This document shows positions 35,179 through 42,707 of a stretch of DNA of 64,000 bases, in pieces. The translations under genes were made by a program, and so were the position numbers. The first letter of the stretch is position 1; every line of letters starts with the position of its first letter. A model generated the notes under the pieces. That model ran no database searches. It worked only from the letters and a program-made list of their open reading frames with translations, and was not told the DNA's origin. Source of the stretch: Candidatus Tanganyikabacteria bacterium (GTDB lineage Bacteria; Cyanobacteriota; Sericytochromatia; S15B-MN24; VGJW01); the NCBI GenBank assembly GCA_016867265.1, contig VGJW01000021.1, forward strand, positions 1-64,000, read 5' to 3'.

Positions 35179-36099
35179 ATGCGGCCTTCTATGATTTTGT
35201 TCGCTCTGTTCTGGGTCTTGCTGTCCGCGTGGCCCGCCGAAGCGGCTCGTCGCGTCTCAGTTGTCGCGACCGTTCCCGATGTCGGTGCTGTAGTGGCGGC
35301 CGTGGGCGGCGATGACATCGCCTTGGTCGTGATGGCCGAACCTACGCAGGATCCCCACTTCGTCGACGCCCGTCCGCACCTCGCTCTGCAACTTAGTCGG
35401 GCCGACCTGCTGGTGGCCGTGGGCCTCGACCTTGAGGTCGGTTGGTTGCCGCGTCTGCAGGTCGGGGCCCGCCAGCCCGACATACAGGTGGGGCGCCTTG
35501 GCTACCTCGAGGTCGGTCCCTTCTCGCAGTTGCTGGAAATTCCCCGCACGCGCCTGGATCGTTCCTTCGGGGACTTGCACGCCAGCGGCAATCCTCACGT
35601 GATGCTCGATCCCCGCAATGCGGCGCGCATCGCGATCGGTGTCGCGGATCGCCTCGCGCGAATCGACCCTGAGCGAGCACAAGCTTACCGGGATCGTGCC
35701 CGGCGGTTCAAGGTCGAGAGCGATCGGGTTGCGGCCGCGTGGCAGGCGCGTTCGCGTGCCATCCCGCTTGAGCGGCGCAGAATGGTCACATACCATCGCT
35801 CGCTCAGCTACCTCGCCAACTGGTTGTCCATCGAAGTGGTCGACACGCTCGAGCCGCAGCCAGGGATCGCGCCCACGCCCGCGCACATCAAGGACGTCTT
35901 GGCCCGGATTCCTGCCATGGGTGTTCCCCTCCTTGCCCAGGAGCCCTGGTACCCCGAGCGGGTGGCAGATCTGGTGGCGCGGCGGACGGGCATCCGGCGC
36001 GTGACGCTGCCGGTGTTGGAGGATGCCACCCGGTCCGATGCTTACATGCTCTGGGTCGAGGCCACGGCCCGGATGGTTTGCGGAGGGCTGGAGCTCTGA
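35179..36099 (+). CDS. znuA: Metal ABC transporter substrate-binding protein (ZnuA/cluster 9 family)
   Basis: Protein of 306 aa. ATG 35179 follows an AGGGG box and opens a Sec signal (ILFALFWVLLSAWPAEA). The fold is the metal-binding SBP with a rigid linker helix. Candidate metal ligands are His60 (DPHFVDARP), His140 (GNPHVMLDP) and His206 (VTYHRSLSYL), with an acidic fourth ligand near 284 (LEDATRSDAY). The His-rich acidic loop typical of proteobacterial ZnuA is absent. It binds Zn or Mn in the periplasm and passes it to the permease encoded downstream. It sits 10 nt after the porin gene and overlaps the next lipoprotein gene. Confidence 0.9.
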   Translation: MRPSMILFALFWVLLSAWPAEAARRVSVVATVPDVGAVVAAVGGDDIALVVMAEPTQDPHFVDARPHLALQLSRADLLVAVGLDLEVGWLPRLQVGARQPDIQVGRLGYLEVGPFSQLLEIPRTRLDRSFGDLHASGNPHVMLDPRNAARIAIGVADRLARIDPERAQAYRDRARRFKVESDRVAAAWQARSRAIPLERRRMVTYHRSLSYLANWLSIEVVDTLEPQPGIAPTPAHIKDVLARIPAMGVPLLAQEPWYPERVADLVARRTGIRRVTLPVLEDATRSDAYMLWVEATARMVCGGLEL

Positions 36100-36974
36100 T
36101 CGCGAGAACGACGTTGCTTGCCTCGATGGTCACGGCAGCCGGTTGTGCCACGCTGCCCGGGGAGGGCTTCGGGACCGTCACGGACGCGGCCCTGACCTTG
36201 CGGTGGCAGGGACAGGGACGTGCACCGGCCGATGCGCCCGGTACGTGGCTGTCGGCCGGCTACCGCTTCGCGCTTGATGCGGAGGGACTGGCGGTACGTG
36301 CGGGGCAGATGGTGCTGGAGGGCACCACGGGTGCCGCCGCAGCCGGTGCCAACCCTGGCGGGCCAGCCTTCGATCCGGCACGGCCTCCCGCAGGCTTCAC
36401 GCTCTGCCACAACGGCCATTGCCATGCGACGGACGGCAGGCTGGTGCCCTACGAGCAGGTCACCATGGAGGCAGCCCGCACGGCTGGGACCTTGGTGACG
36501 GTTTCCTTTGCGGACCTGCTGCCGCAGGGCGCACGCTCCGGTGTCGGCCCGGGGGTGCCCGAGTCGCGCCAGGCCATGTCTTGCGGCCGATGCGCCATGC
36601 CGGAAGGACAGTTGGTGTCCGTGGCCTTGCCGATTTCCGGAATGACGCTGAGCGGCACCGTCACCAGTCGTGATCCCGGCGCGCCGCTGGTCGGCGGTAC
36701 GCGTCGCTTCGCACTCGACCTGCAAGATGTCGATCTGACGCTTCGGGATACCGTGGCCATGTCTTTGCGCTGGACCCGCCCCGAGCGGATCGGTGTCGAG
36801 GCTGTGCTCGTGCTGCCCGAGAGCCTCCTCGACGCCCTGCCGTGGCAAGCGTCGGCAGCGGATTTGCCGGCAGGCACCCTGCGGCCTGTCGCAGAACCGG
36901 CATTCCGCGAGGCCCTGGTGACCGCCATGGCCAAGTCCCGGCTCGATGTTCGCCTGTTGTCCCCCACACCATGA
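36078..36974 (+). CDS. Lipoprotein with CHNGHCH motif in the zinc operon
   Basis: Protein of 298 aa beginning at TTG 36078, overlapping the substrate-binding protein gene by 22 bases. The signal peptide ends in TAAGC. Two cysteine/histidine clusters stand out: Cys110-His111-Asn-Gly-His114-Cys115-His116 and SCGRCAMPEG near residue 172. The rest is beta-rich. The high density of soft metal ligands and the position between ZnuA- and ZnuC-like genes suggest a periplasmic metal chaperone or buffer. The family is not one I can name. The start is uncertain, because the region has weak ribosome sites and other TTG codons downstream. Confidence 0.8.
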   Translation: MRRAGALIARTTLLASMVTAAGCATLPGEGFGTVTDAALTLRWQGQGRAPADAPGTWLSAGYRFALDAEGLAVRAGQMVLEGTTGAAAAGANPGGPAFDPARPPAGFTLCHNGHCHATDGRLVPYEQVTMEAARTAGTLVTVSFADLLPQGARSGVGPGVPESRQAMSCGRCAMPEGQLVSVALPISGMTLSGTVTSRDPGAPLVGGTRRFALDLQDVDLTLRDTVAMSLRWTRPERIGVEAVLVLPESLLDALPWQASAADLPAGTLRPVAEPAFREALVTAMAKSRLDVRLLSPTP

Positions 36975-36995
36975 CTGTTTCCAGGAGATGAATCC

Positions 36996-37589
36996 TTGAC
37001 TACCTACCGTACTGCGCTCCGTCGGGTCCTGCCGGCGCTGCTTCCCGCTGTCCTTGTTGCCTGCGCGACGACCTCCCCTGCACCGACCCCTGCACCGACC
37101 CCTGCACCGACCCCCACGCCCGTGCCTGCGGGACCCACAGCGTCCCCGACGCCCCTGCCGACCCCCTTGACCTATGCGGTGTACTACGCGGACGGATGCG
37201 AGCACTTGGGTGAGGACGCATCAGTGCCGGTCACGGCGGGCATCAGCAAGAACGTTGCCGTCACGGCTCCAGTGGGTCATGAGCGTCTGCTCGTGACGCT
37301 GCCCACCTCGCGTGAGGGGTGGCTGCGCCTCTCCCCGGCTGCCGAGGGTCAGGTCTTTGTCTTTGCCTCTGAGCCCGCGACTTTGTCGATCCGTACCGTA
37401 GAGACGGGCCGTAATGTGACCCTCACGCCTCTGACCTCGTCCGGTGCCTCGCCGTGCCCCGGCATGAAGACCGCGGCGCGCTTCCCCTGGGCGCTGGCGG
37501 ATGGGAAGATCGATCTGCAACTGCTCGCGTCCGTCTCTACCCTCTCCCTCGTGGTCTTCGATGAGACGCCCGAGGAGGGTGAGGAGTAG
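36996..37589 (+). CDS. Small Pro/Thr-rich lipoprotein in the zinc operon
   Basis: Protein of 197 aa. TTG 36996 is preceded by CAGGAG at 9 nt. The signal peptide ends in LVAC. Residues about 25-55 are a PTPA/PTPL repeat linker encoded by a 12-bp tandem repeat. The remaining 140 residues are probably a small beta-domain (YAVYYADGCEHLGED, EGQVFVFASEPATLSIRTVE) with two cysteines that could pair. No known family. The end is acidic (DETPEEGEE). The next gene begins 5 nt downstream, so it is co-translated with the ABC transporter. An accessory envelope protein for metal uptake is inferred from position. Confidence 0.8.
   Translation: MTTYRTALRRVLPALLPAVLVACATTSPAPTPAPTPAPTPTPVPAGPTASPTPLPTPLTYAVYYADGCEHLGEDASVPVTAGISKNVAVTAPVGHERLLVTLPTSREGWLRLSPAAEGQVFVFASEPATLSIRTVETGRNVTLTPLTSSGASPCPGMKTAARFPWALADGKIDLQLLASVSTLSLVVFDETPEEGEE
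37075..37110. repeat. Three perfect 12-bp tandem repeats encoding PTPA units
   Basis: The unit CCCCTGCACCGA occurs three times in a row and is followed by a partial unit. It encodes the linker of the small lipoprotein. The 12-bp length keeps the frame upon slippage. Confidence 0.9.
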
Positions 37590-37594
37590 GGATT

Positions 37595-38380
37595 TTGGGT
37601 GTGCAGCGGGCTTCGGGAGTGACCAGACCGGTGGTGGTGGCCGAGGGCCTCGTCATCGGTTGGGCCGGCCGCGGCCTGCTGCCGCCCGTCGACCTGGTGG
37701 TCGAGCCCGGAACCGCACTTGGCGTTCTCGGGCGCAACGGATCCGGCAAGAGCACGTTGCTTGCGACGCTGCTCGGCTTGTTGCCACCCGTTGCGGGCCG
37801 GGTCCGCTGCGAGGCGGTTCGGCTTGCCTGGGTGCCTCAGAAGTCGCCGCTTGCACCCGATCTGCCTCTGCGCGCCGCCGATGTCGTGGCGATGGGCTTC
37901 GGTCACCGGACCACGTGGGATCGTTGGCGACACAGGACTGCCGTTCGTTCCGCCATCGAGCAGGTGCTGGGCAAGTTGGGCATCTCGGGGGTCATGGAGA
38001 CCTCGTTCCATGCCCTTTCCGAAGGCCAGCGCCAACGGGTCTTGCTGGCCCAAGCGATGGTGGTGCCGCCGGCGCTCATCGTGCTCGACGAACCTACCGC
38101 CGCCATGGATGGTCTGGCCGAGCAGGGCGTGTTCGATGAGCTCGATGCCCTGCGCAGCGAGCATGGCACGGCCGTCGTGTTGGTGTCTCATCGGATTGCG
38201 AGCGTCCTCGGTCGTGTCGACAGGGTCCTCTGGCTCGATCGTGATCCGCCACGCACGTGGCAAGGCGTGCCGGGGCTCCTCGAGGCCCAGCCGGGTGTCT
38301 CCGAGGTGCTCAGGTTCGCCCCCGGCTCGTTGCCCGATCCGACGGCGGCTTGGCCCGGTCCGGGATGGAGCCCGGGGTGA
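37595..38380 (+). CDS. znuC: Metal ABC transporter ATP-binding protein (ZnuC-like)
   Basis: Protein of 261 aa from TTG 37595 with GGAG 9 nt upstream. Walker A is GRNGSGKST near residue 48, Q-loop VPQKSPLAP near 82, signature LSEGQRQRV near 142, Walker B LIVLDEPTAAMD near 162 and switch His VLVSHR near 193. It energises import of the metal captured by the SBP. Residues 220-261 form an unusual Trp/Pro/Gly-rich extension (DPTAAWPGPGWSPG). Its stop overlaps the permease GTG start by four bases. Confidence 0.92.
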   Translation: MGVQRASGVTRPVVVAEGLVIGWAGRGLLPPVDLVVEPGTALGVLGRNGSGKSTLLATLLGLLPPVAGRVRCEAVRLAWVPQKSPLAPDLPLRAADVVAMGFGHRTTWDRWRHRTAVRSAIEQVLGKLGISGVMETSFHALSEGQRQRVLLAQAMVVPPALIVLDEPTAAMDGLAEQGVFDELDALRSEHGTAVVLVSHRIASVLGRVDRVLWLDRDPPRTWQGVPGLLEAQPGVSEVLRFAPGSLPDPTAAWPGPGWSPG

Positions 38381-39186
38381 GTCAAGTGGAAGAGCTCTGG
38401 ATCCTCTTTCGTGAACCGCTGCTGACCTCGGCCTTGCTCGGCACGGCGCTGGGGCTGCTTGGCGTGCACCTGCTCGCCCGTCGGCTGGTTTTCGTCTCTT
38501 CGGCGCTGACGCAGGTCGCGACGATGGCCGTCGCCTTGTCTTTCCTCGCCGGCGTGGTTCCGGGCCTGCCCGGGCCGAGGTGGCTTGCCTTGGCGGCGAC
38601 CCTGATCGCCTTCCGCCTGCTCCTGGTGTGGGCCGGAGGCGGTGCGCGCGAGGGCAAGCTGGCATGGGTGCAGCTGATGGCGGGGGCCGTGGCCATCGCC
38701 ATCGGGACGCGGCTGGCGCGGGAGCGCCATGATTTGGACGCCTTGCTGTTCGGCACGGGAGTTCTCGTAGCACCGGAGGACCTTGTCTGGGGAGCGGTCG
38801 TGGCCGTGGTGGTCATCTTGCCGACGTGGTGGTTCTCCCCCGCGGTGCTGGCAATGTCAGCGGATCCGCGCGGCGCTACGTTGCGCGGGCTGCCTTCAGG
38901 TTGGCTCGAGTGGTTGTTCGTCGTGCAGGTAGCACTTGCCGTGGCGGTCGGGACGCGTGTTCTCGGTGCGATGCCCGTTTTGGCGCTGGGCGTGTTGCCG
39001 GCCATTGCGGCAGGGCGTCTGGTGCGCGGGCCGGTCGCTGCGCTCGTAATCGCAGCCGCACTGGGCGCCGTGGGCGGCGTGGCGGGCTACGCCGTCGCCT
39101 ACGTGCTTGATCTGCCCGTGGGTGCCAGCCAGACCCTGCTGGCAGGTCTGCTGGTCCCCCTCGCCAGCGCGGTCCGGCGCAACTGA
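38377..39186 (+). CDS. znuB: Metal ABC transporter permease (ZnuB-like)
   Basis: Protein of 269 aa. GTG 38377 overlaps the ATPase stop (GTGA) and has GGAG 8 nt upstream. An ATG four codons earlier is possible. It has about eight membrane helices. Typical of ABC-3 permeases are LLGTALGLLGVHLLARRLVFV at the N-terminus, a DLDALLFGTGVLVA motif mid-protein, and GAMPVLALGVLPAIAAGRLV with a terminal GYAVAYVLDLPVGAS. It forms the inner-membrane channel of the Zn/Mn importer and is the last gene of the operon. The metal cannot be read from the sequence, but the porin type favours zinc. Confidence 0.9.
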   Translation: MSQVEELWILFREPLLTSALLGTALGLLGVHLLARRLVFVSSALTQVATMAVALSFLAGVVPGLPGPRWLALAATLIAFRLLLVWAGGGAREGKLAWVQLMAGAVAIAIGTRLARERHDLDALLFGTGVLVAPEDLVWGAVVAVVVILPTWWFSPAVLAMSADPRGATLRGLPSGWLEWLFVVQVALAVAVGTRVLGAMPVLALGVLPAIAAGRLVRGPVAALVIAAALGAVGGVAGYAVAYVLDLPVGASQTLLAGLLVPLASAVRRN

Positions 39187-39247
39187 ACTCTCCCCTGCGC
39201 TGCCGGCATGTGCCCTGCAGTCGCCACAGGGTATAACGAGAGGACTT

Positions 39248-40504
39248 ATGGCCACGTTCTCTCTTTGGCTCGTCCTCCTCGTCGTCGTGCTCGTGCTCCA
39301 GGGGCTGGGCCTTCTGGTTGGCCTTGCGGGCGGGGCAACCCTGCAGTCTGTCCCCGCTATGGCTTGGCTGGTGCCCCCGGCAGTGGCGGCCGCGGCGGCG
39401 CTCGCGGGTACCTGGCTCTTCCGGCAGCGCTGGGAAAGGGCTGCGCAGCGCCTCGCCGAGCAACTGCACGCGATGGCCGAGGGCGACCTGAAGCCTGTCG
39501 ACCATGGGCGCTTGCCGCCGGGGCTGTCCGACGTGGCAAGCCAATTGGGCGAGACTCGTGCCGGACTCGTCCAGTTCGTGCACGAAGCCCACGGCGCATC
39601 CGGGACACTGGTGCGCCTGCAGGAAGAGCTTCACGGCGTCTCCGAGCGGGGCTCGCGCGGTGCTCGGGGGTTGTCCGGCCAGTCCCAACGCGTGCTTGAG
39701 ATGGTCGTGAAGCAGGCCGATTTGATTCGGGACACCATTGCCAGCCTGATGGCTTTCGAGGCTGTGATCCAGTCGGCAGAGCGCCACGCGGTCAATGCCG
39801 AGCAACTCTACCGCCGGACCCACGACACCGTGACGCAGGGCAAAGAATCTCTTGACAAGCTGTTGGACGCCATCGCTGACCTGCGGAATTCGGTGCACCG
39901 CTCGACGGACGGGGTTGTGGAGCTATCTCGCGAGGTGCTGTCCATAGGTGACATCGTCCAGACCGTCCACAACATCGCCAAGAAGACCAACTTGCTCGCG
40001 ATCAATGCGGGCATCGCCGCGGCACAGGCCGGCGAGAAGGGTCAGGGTTTCGCCATCATCGCCGACGAGATCCGTTCGCTGGCGACCCAGACCTCGAGTG
40101 CTCTGGCCAGCATTCAGGACATCCTGCTGCGCGTTCAGGGCAGAACCAAGGAGGTGGCCTCGGCGATCGGTGTCGGCACGCGCAAGGTCTCTGAGGGCGA
40201 GACGGCGGCCAAGGATGCGGGTCGTGCCATCGCCGAGACGCGGACGGCCATGGGGCGATCCACGGATCAAGTCACTGAGATTCTCAAGGCCACGGCGCAG
40301 ATTCGCAGTGCTTCGGACCGGCTGGTGGAGACCCTGACCATCATGTCGAATCTCTCCGAGGAGACGCAGAAGGGCACGAAGCAGATGGCGTCCCAAGGGG
40401 ATGACCAGGTCAGGGCGCTTGCCGAGGTCAGCGGCGCGGTCGGTGCCCTCGCGGGCCAGACACGCAGCCTCGAGAAGCTTATCGGGCGCTTCCAGCGTGC
40501 CTAG
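39248..40504 (+). CDS. Methyl-accepting chemotaxis-type signalling protein without sensor domain
   Basis: Protein of 418 aa from ATG 39248 with an AGAGGA box. Two membrane helices (about 5-30 and 38-55) are joined by a loop of only a few residues, so no periplasmic ligand domain exists. A HAMP-like stretch (LAEQLHAMAEGDLKPVD) leads into the coiled-coil signalling domain. The hairpin tip reads NLLAINAGIAAAQAGEKGQGFAIIADEIRSLA, given here as its positions about 262-293, and departs from the canonical [13 protein letters not shown] form. No C-terminal CheR-tethering pentapeptide is seen. It may sense the membrane state or cytoplasmic energy. Its stop overlaps the ppk start. Confidence 0.88.
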   Translation: MATFSLWLVLLVVVLVLQGLGLLVGLAGGATLQSVPAMAWLVPPAVAAAAALAGTWLFRQRWERAAQRLAEQLHAMAEGDLKPVDHGRLPPGLSDVASQLGETRAGLVQFVHEAHGASGTLVRLQEELHGVSERGSRGARGLSGQSQRVLEMVVKQADLIRDTIASLMAFEAVIQSAERHAVNAEQLYRRTHDTVTQGKESLDKLLDAIADLRNSVHRSTDGVVELSREVLSIGDIVQTVHNIAKKTNLLAINAGIAAAQAGEKGQGFAIIADEIRSLATQTSSALASIQDILLRVQGRTKEVASAIGVGTRKVSEGETAAKDAGRAIAETRTAMGRSTDQVTEILKATAQIRSASDRLVETLTIMSNLSEETQKGTKQMASQGDDQVRALAEVSGAVGALAGQTRSLEKLIGRFQRA

Positions 40505-42623
40505 GGCGCCACGGCGCGGGGTGCGGACACCGTACCTCAACGCCGAGATCTCGTGGCTCGACTTCAACAGCCGGGTCCTCGAGGAGGCCGCCGACCCGGG
40601 CCTGCCTTGGCTCGAGCGGTTGCGTTTTCTGGCCATCGGCGCGACCAATCTGGACGAGTTCTTCATGATCCGGGTCGCAGGCCTGCAGCAGCAGCAGGCC
40701 AGTGGCCGCCATGTGTTGTCGCCGGACGGACTTGGCCCCACGGCCCAACTCGAGGTCATCCGCGGGCGTGTGCTCGAGATGACGCAGCGCTTCGAGGCCA
40801 TTCTTGCCCGGGAGCTCGTGCCGGCCCTCGAGGAACACGGGCTTCGTCTGGTCCGCCATCAGGACTTGCCGCAGTCCGAACGCGAGCGCCTTGCACGCTG
40901 GTATCTGGAGGAGGTCTTCCCGGTCCTGACGCCGCTTGCTGTCGACACGAGCCATCCCTTTCCGATCATTTCGAACCTTTCGCTGAACTTGGGCATATTG
41001 GTCGACGGACCCCACGGCGGTGAGGCCTTTGCCCGTGTCAAGTTGCCGCCCAACCTGCCCCGCTTCGTGCCCGTCATGGGGGGGTTGGCTTTTTTGCCGC
41101 TGGAGGAGCTGGTGACGGCCCATGTGGACACCCTTTTCCCCGAGATCCGGGTACGCGCCATTCATCCTTTCAGGGTCACGCGCCACGCCGACATCGAGAT
41201 TGCCGAGGACGAAGCCGTCGATCTGCTCAAGGTCGTCGAACAGGAAGTCCGCAAGCGACGCTTCGGTCAAGCCACGCGGCTCGAGGTGACCAGACGCATG
41301 CCGGCGGGCATGCGGGAGATGCTCGTTCGCGCCCTGTCGCTCAGCGAGCAGGATGTCTACGCCTCGGACGGCCTGCTTGGCTTGGGCGACCTGATGCAGG
41401 TAGCCCGACTGCCCTTGCCCGATCTGCATGTCCCCTCGCACCTTCCTGTCGTGCCCAAGCCCTTCCGGCGCGAGGAGGACCTCTTCGCCGTCATCAAGGA
41501 GCGGGATGTCCTGGTGCACCATCCTTTCGAGGCATTTGATCCCGTCGTGGACTTCATCTGGCAGGCGGCCGAGGACCCTAGCGTGCTGGCCATCAAGCAG
41601 ACCTTGTACCGTACGACGGGGGATTCGGGCTTCATCGAGGCCCTTGGCGAGGCCGCCGAGCGTGGCAAGCAGGTTGCTGTCGTGGTGGAACTGAAGGCCC
41701 GCTTCGACGAGGAGAACAACATCCTTTGGGCCAAGCGCCTCGAGCAGCGTGGCGTACACGTGACCTACGGCCTCGTCGGCCTCAAGACCCATGGCAAGAT
41801 GGCGCTCGTCGTGCGTCGGGAGCCCGACGGCATCCGGCGCTATGTCCACATGGCCACGGGCAACTACAACCCCAGCACCGCAAGGGGCTACACCGACCTG
41901 GGGTTGTTCACCGCCGACCCCGAGGTGGGTGCCGATGCCACCGATCTCTTCAACACGCTGACCGGTTACTCGCGCAAGCAGGCCTACCGGCGCTTGCTCG
42001 TTGCACCGGACGGCATGCGCGGTCGCCTCGTCGCCCTGATCCGCGAGGAAGCGACCAAGGGCGAGCTGGGGCGCATCATCTTCAAGTGCAATGCGCTCAC
42101 GGATATTCCCATCATCCGCGAGTTGTACGCTGCCTCGCAGGCCGGAGCCTCGATTGATCTCGTCATCCGGGGCATGTGCTGCCTGCGCCCGGGAGTGCCC
42201 GGGCTCTCGGATCGCATTCGGGTACGCAGCATCGTCGGACGTTTCCTCGAGCACTCTCGTGTCTTCGCGTTCGGCCACGGCGACGACGCGCGCATTTGGG
42301 TGGGCAGCGCCGACATGATGGCCCGCAATCTGGACCATCGCGTGGAGATCCTGTTCCCGGTCCGGGACCCCGGGGCCGCACGCCGGATTCGCGAGGAGGT
42401 CCTTGCCTCGTACCTGGCGGATGACGTCAAGGCGCGTGTCCTCGATGCGGAGGGGAACTGGAGCCGGGCCTCGCGCGCTCTCGGCGCCGTACCTGTCGAC
42501 GCTCAGGCGTATCTGACCGAGGTATCCCGGCCACCGGGCAAGGCCCCGCGGGTCCGGCGTACCGGAGGCAAGGGCAAGAGACGCAAGTTAGGCAAGCAGG
42601 TTTCGCGCAAACCTCGTCTATAA
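40497..42623 (+). CDS. ppk1: Polyphosphate kinase 1
   Basis: Protein of 708 aa, the normal size for PPK1. GTG 40497 overlaps the chemoreceptor stop. A GTG eight codons on is an alternative. Domains run N, head (H), C1 and C2. The N domain opens with YLNAEISWLDFNSRVLEEA and NLDEFFMIRVAGL. The autophosphorylated histidine is His451 in VHMATGNYNPSTA, and the second conserved His586 lies in RFLEHSRVFAFG. PPK1 reversibly transfers the ATP gamma-phosphate to polyphosphate. The final 25 residues are a basic tail (GGKGKRRKLGKQVSRKPRL) that could bind polyP or nucleic acid. Two Pi importers lie 14 kb upstream. Confidence 0.95.
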   Translation: MPRAPRRGVRTPYLNAEISWLDFNSRVLEEAADPGLPWLERLRFLAIGATNLDEFFMIRVAGLQQQQASGRHVLSPDGLGPTAQLEVIRGRVLEMTQRFEAILARELVPALEEHGLRLVRHQDLPQSERERLARWYLEEVFPVLTPLAVDTSHPFPIISNLSLNLGILVDGPHGGEAFARVKLPPNLPRFVPVMGGLAFLPLEELVTAHVDTLFPEIRVRAIHPFRVTRHADIEIAEDEAVDLLKVVEQEVRKRRFGQATRLEVTRRMPAGMREMLVRALSLSEQDVYASDGLLGLGDLMQVARLPLPDLHVPSHLPVVPKPFRREEDLFAVIKERDVLVHHPFEAFDPVVDFIWQAAEDPSVLAIKQTLYRTTGDSGFIEALGEAAERGKQVAVVVELKARFDEENNILWAKRLEQRGVHVTYGLVGLKTHGKMALVVRREPDGIRRYVHMATGNYNPSTARGYTDLGLFTADPEVGADATDLFNTLTGYSRKQAYRRLLVAPDGMRGRLVALIREEATKGELGRIIFKCNALTDIPIIRELYAASQAGASIDLVIRGMCCLRPGVPGLSDRIRVRSIVGRFLEHSRVFAFGHGDDARIWVGSADMMARNLDHRVEILFPVRDPGAARRIREEVLASYLADDVKARVLDAEGNWSRASRALGAVPVDAQAYLTEVSRPPGKAPRVRRTGGKGKRRKLGKQVSRKPRL

Positions 42624-42624
42624 T
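42619..42624 (+). promoter_or_regulatory. Possible -10 box (TATAAT) before the GH13 gene
   Basis: A perfect TATAAT overlaps the stop codon of ppk and lies 84 nt before the GTG start of the amylase gene. I see no good -35 hexamer 16-18 nt upstream, so the call is tentative. A CGTTC direct repeat with 11-bp period (42625 and 42636) follows it. Confidence 0.35.
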
Positions 42625-42707
42625 CGTTCATAACCCGTTCTTGAGCCGATAAGTCGGGCGGGTCTTGGGACGAGCAGCAATCTCCTTTGCGTGGGGGCAT
42701 CCGGAGC

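Noticed and set aside
40479-42338. 619-codon frame antisense to ppk1
   Set aside because: His/Gln/Asp/Arg-rich shadow; the sense strand has the full PPK1 motif set.
42625-42640. CGTTC direct repeat with 11-bp period upstream of the GH13 gene as a fourth regulon site
   Set aside because: The repeat sequence differs from TGTAACG, and no -10 hexamer lies 17 nt downstream.
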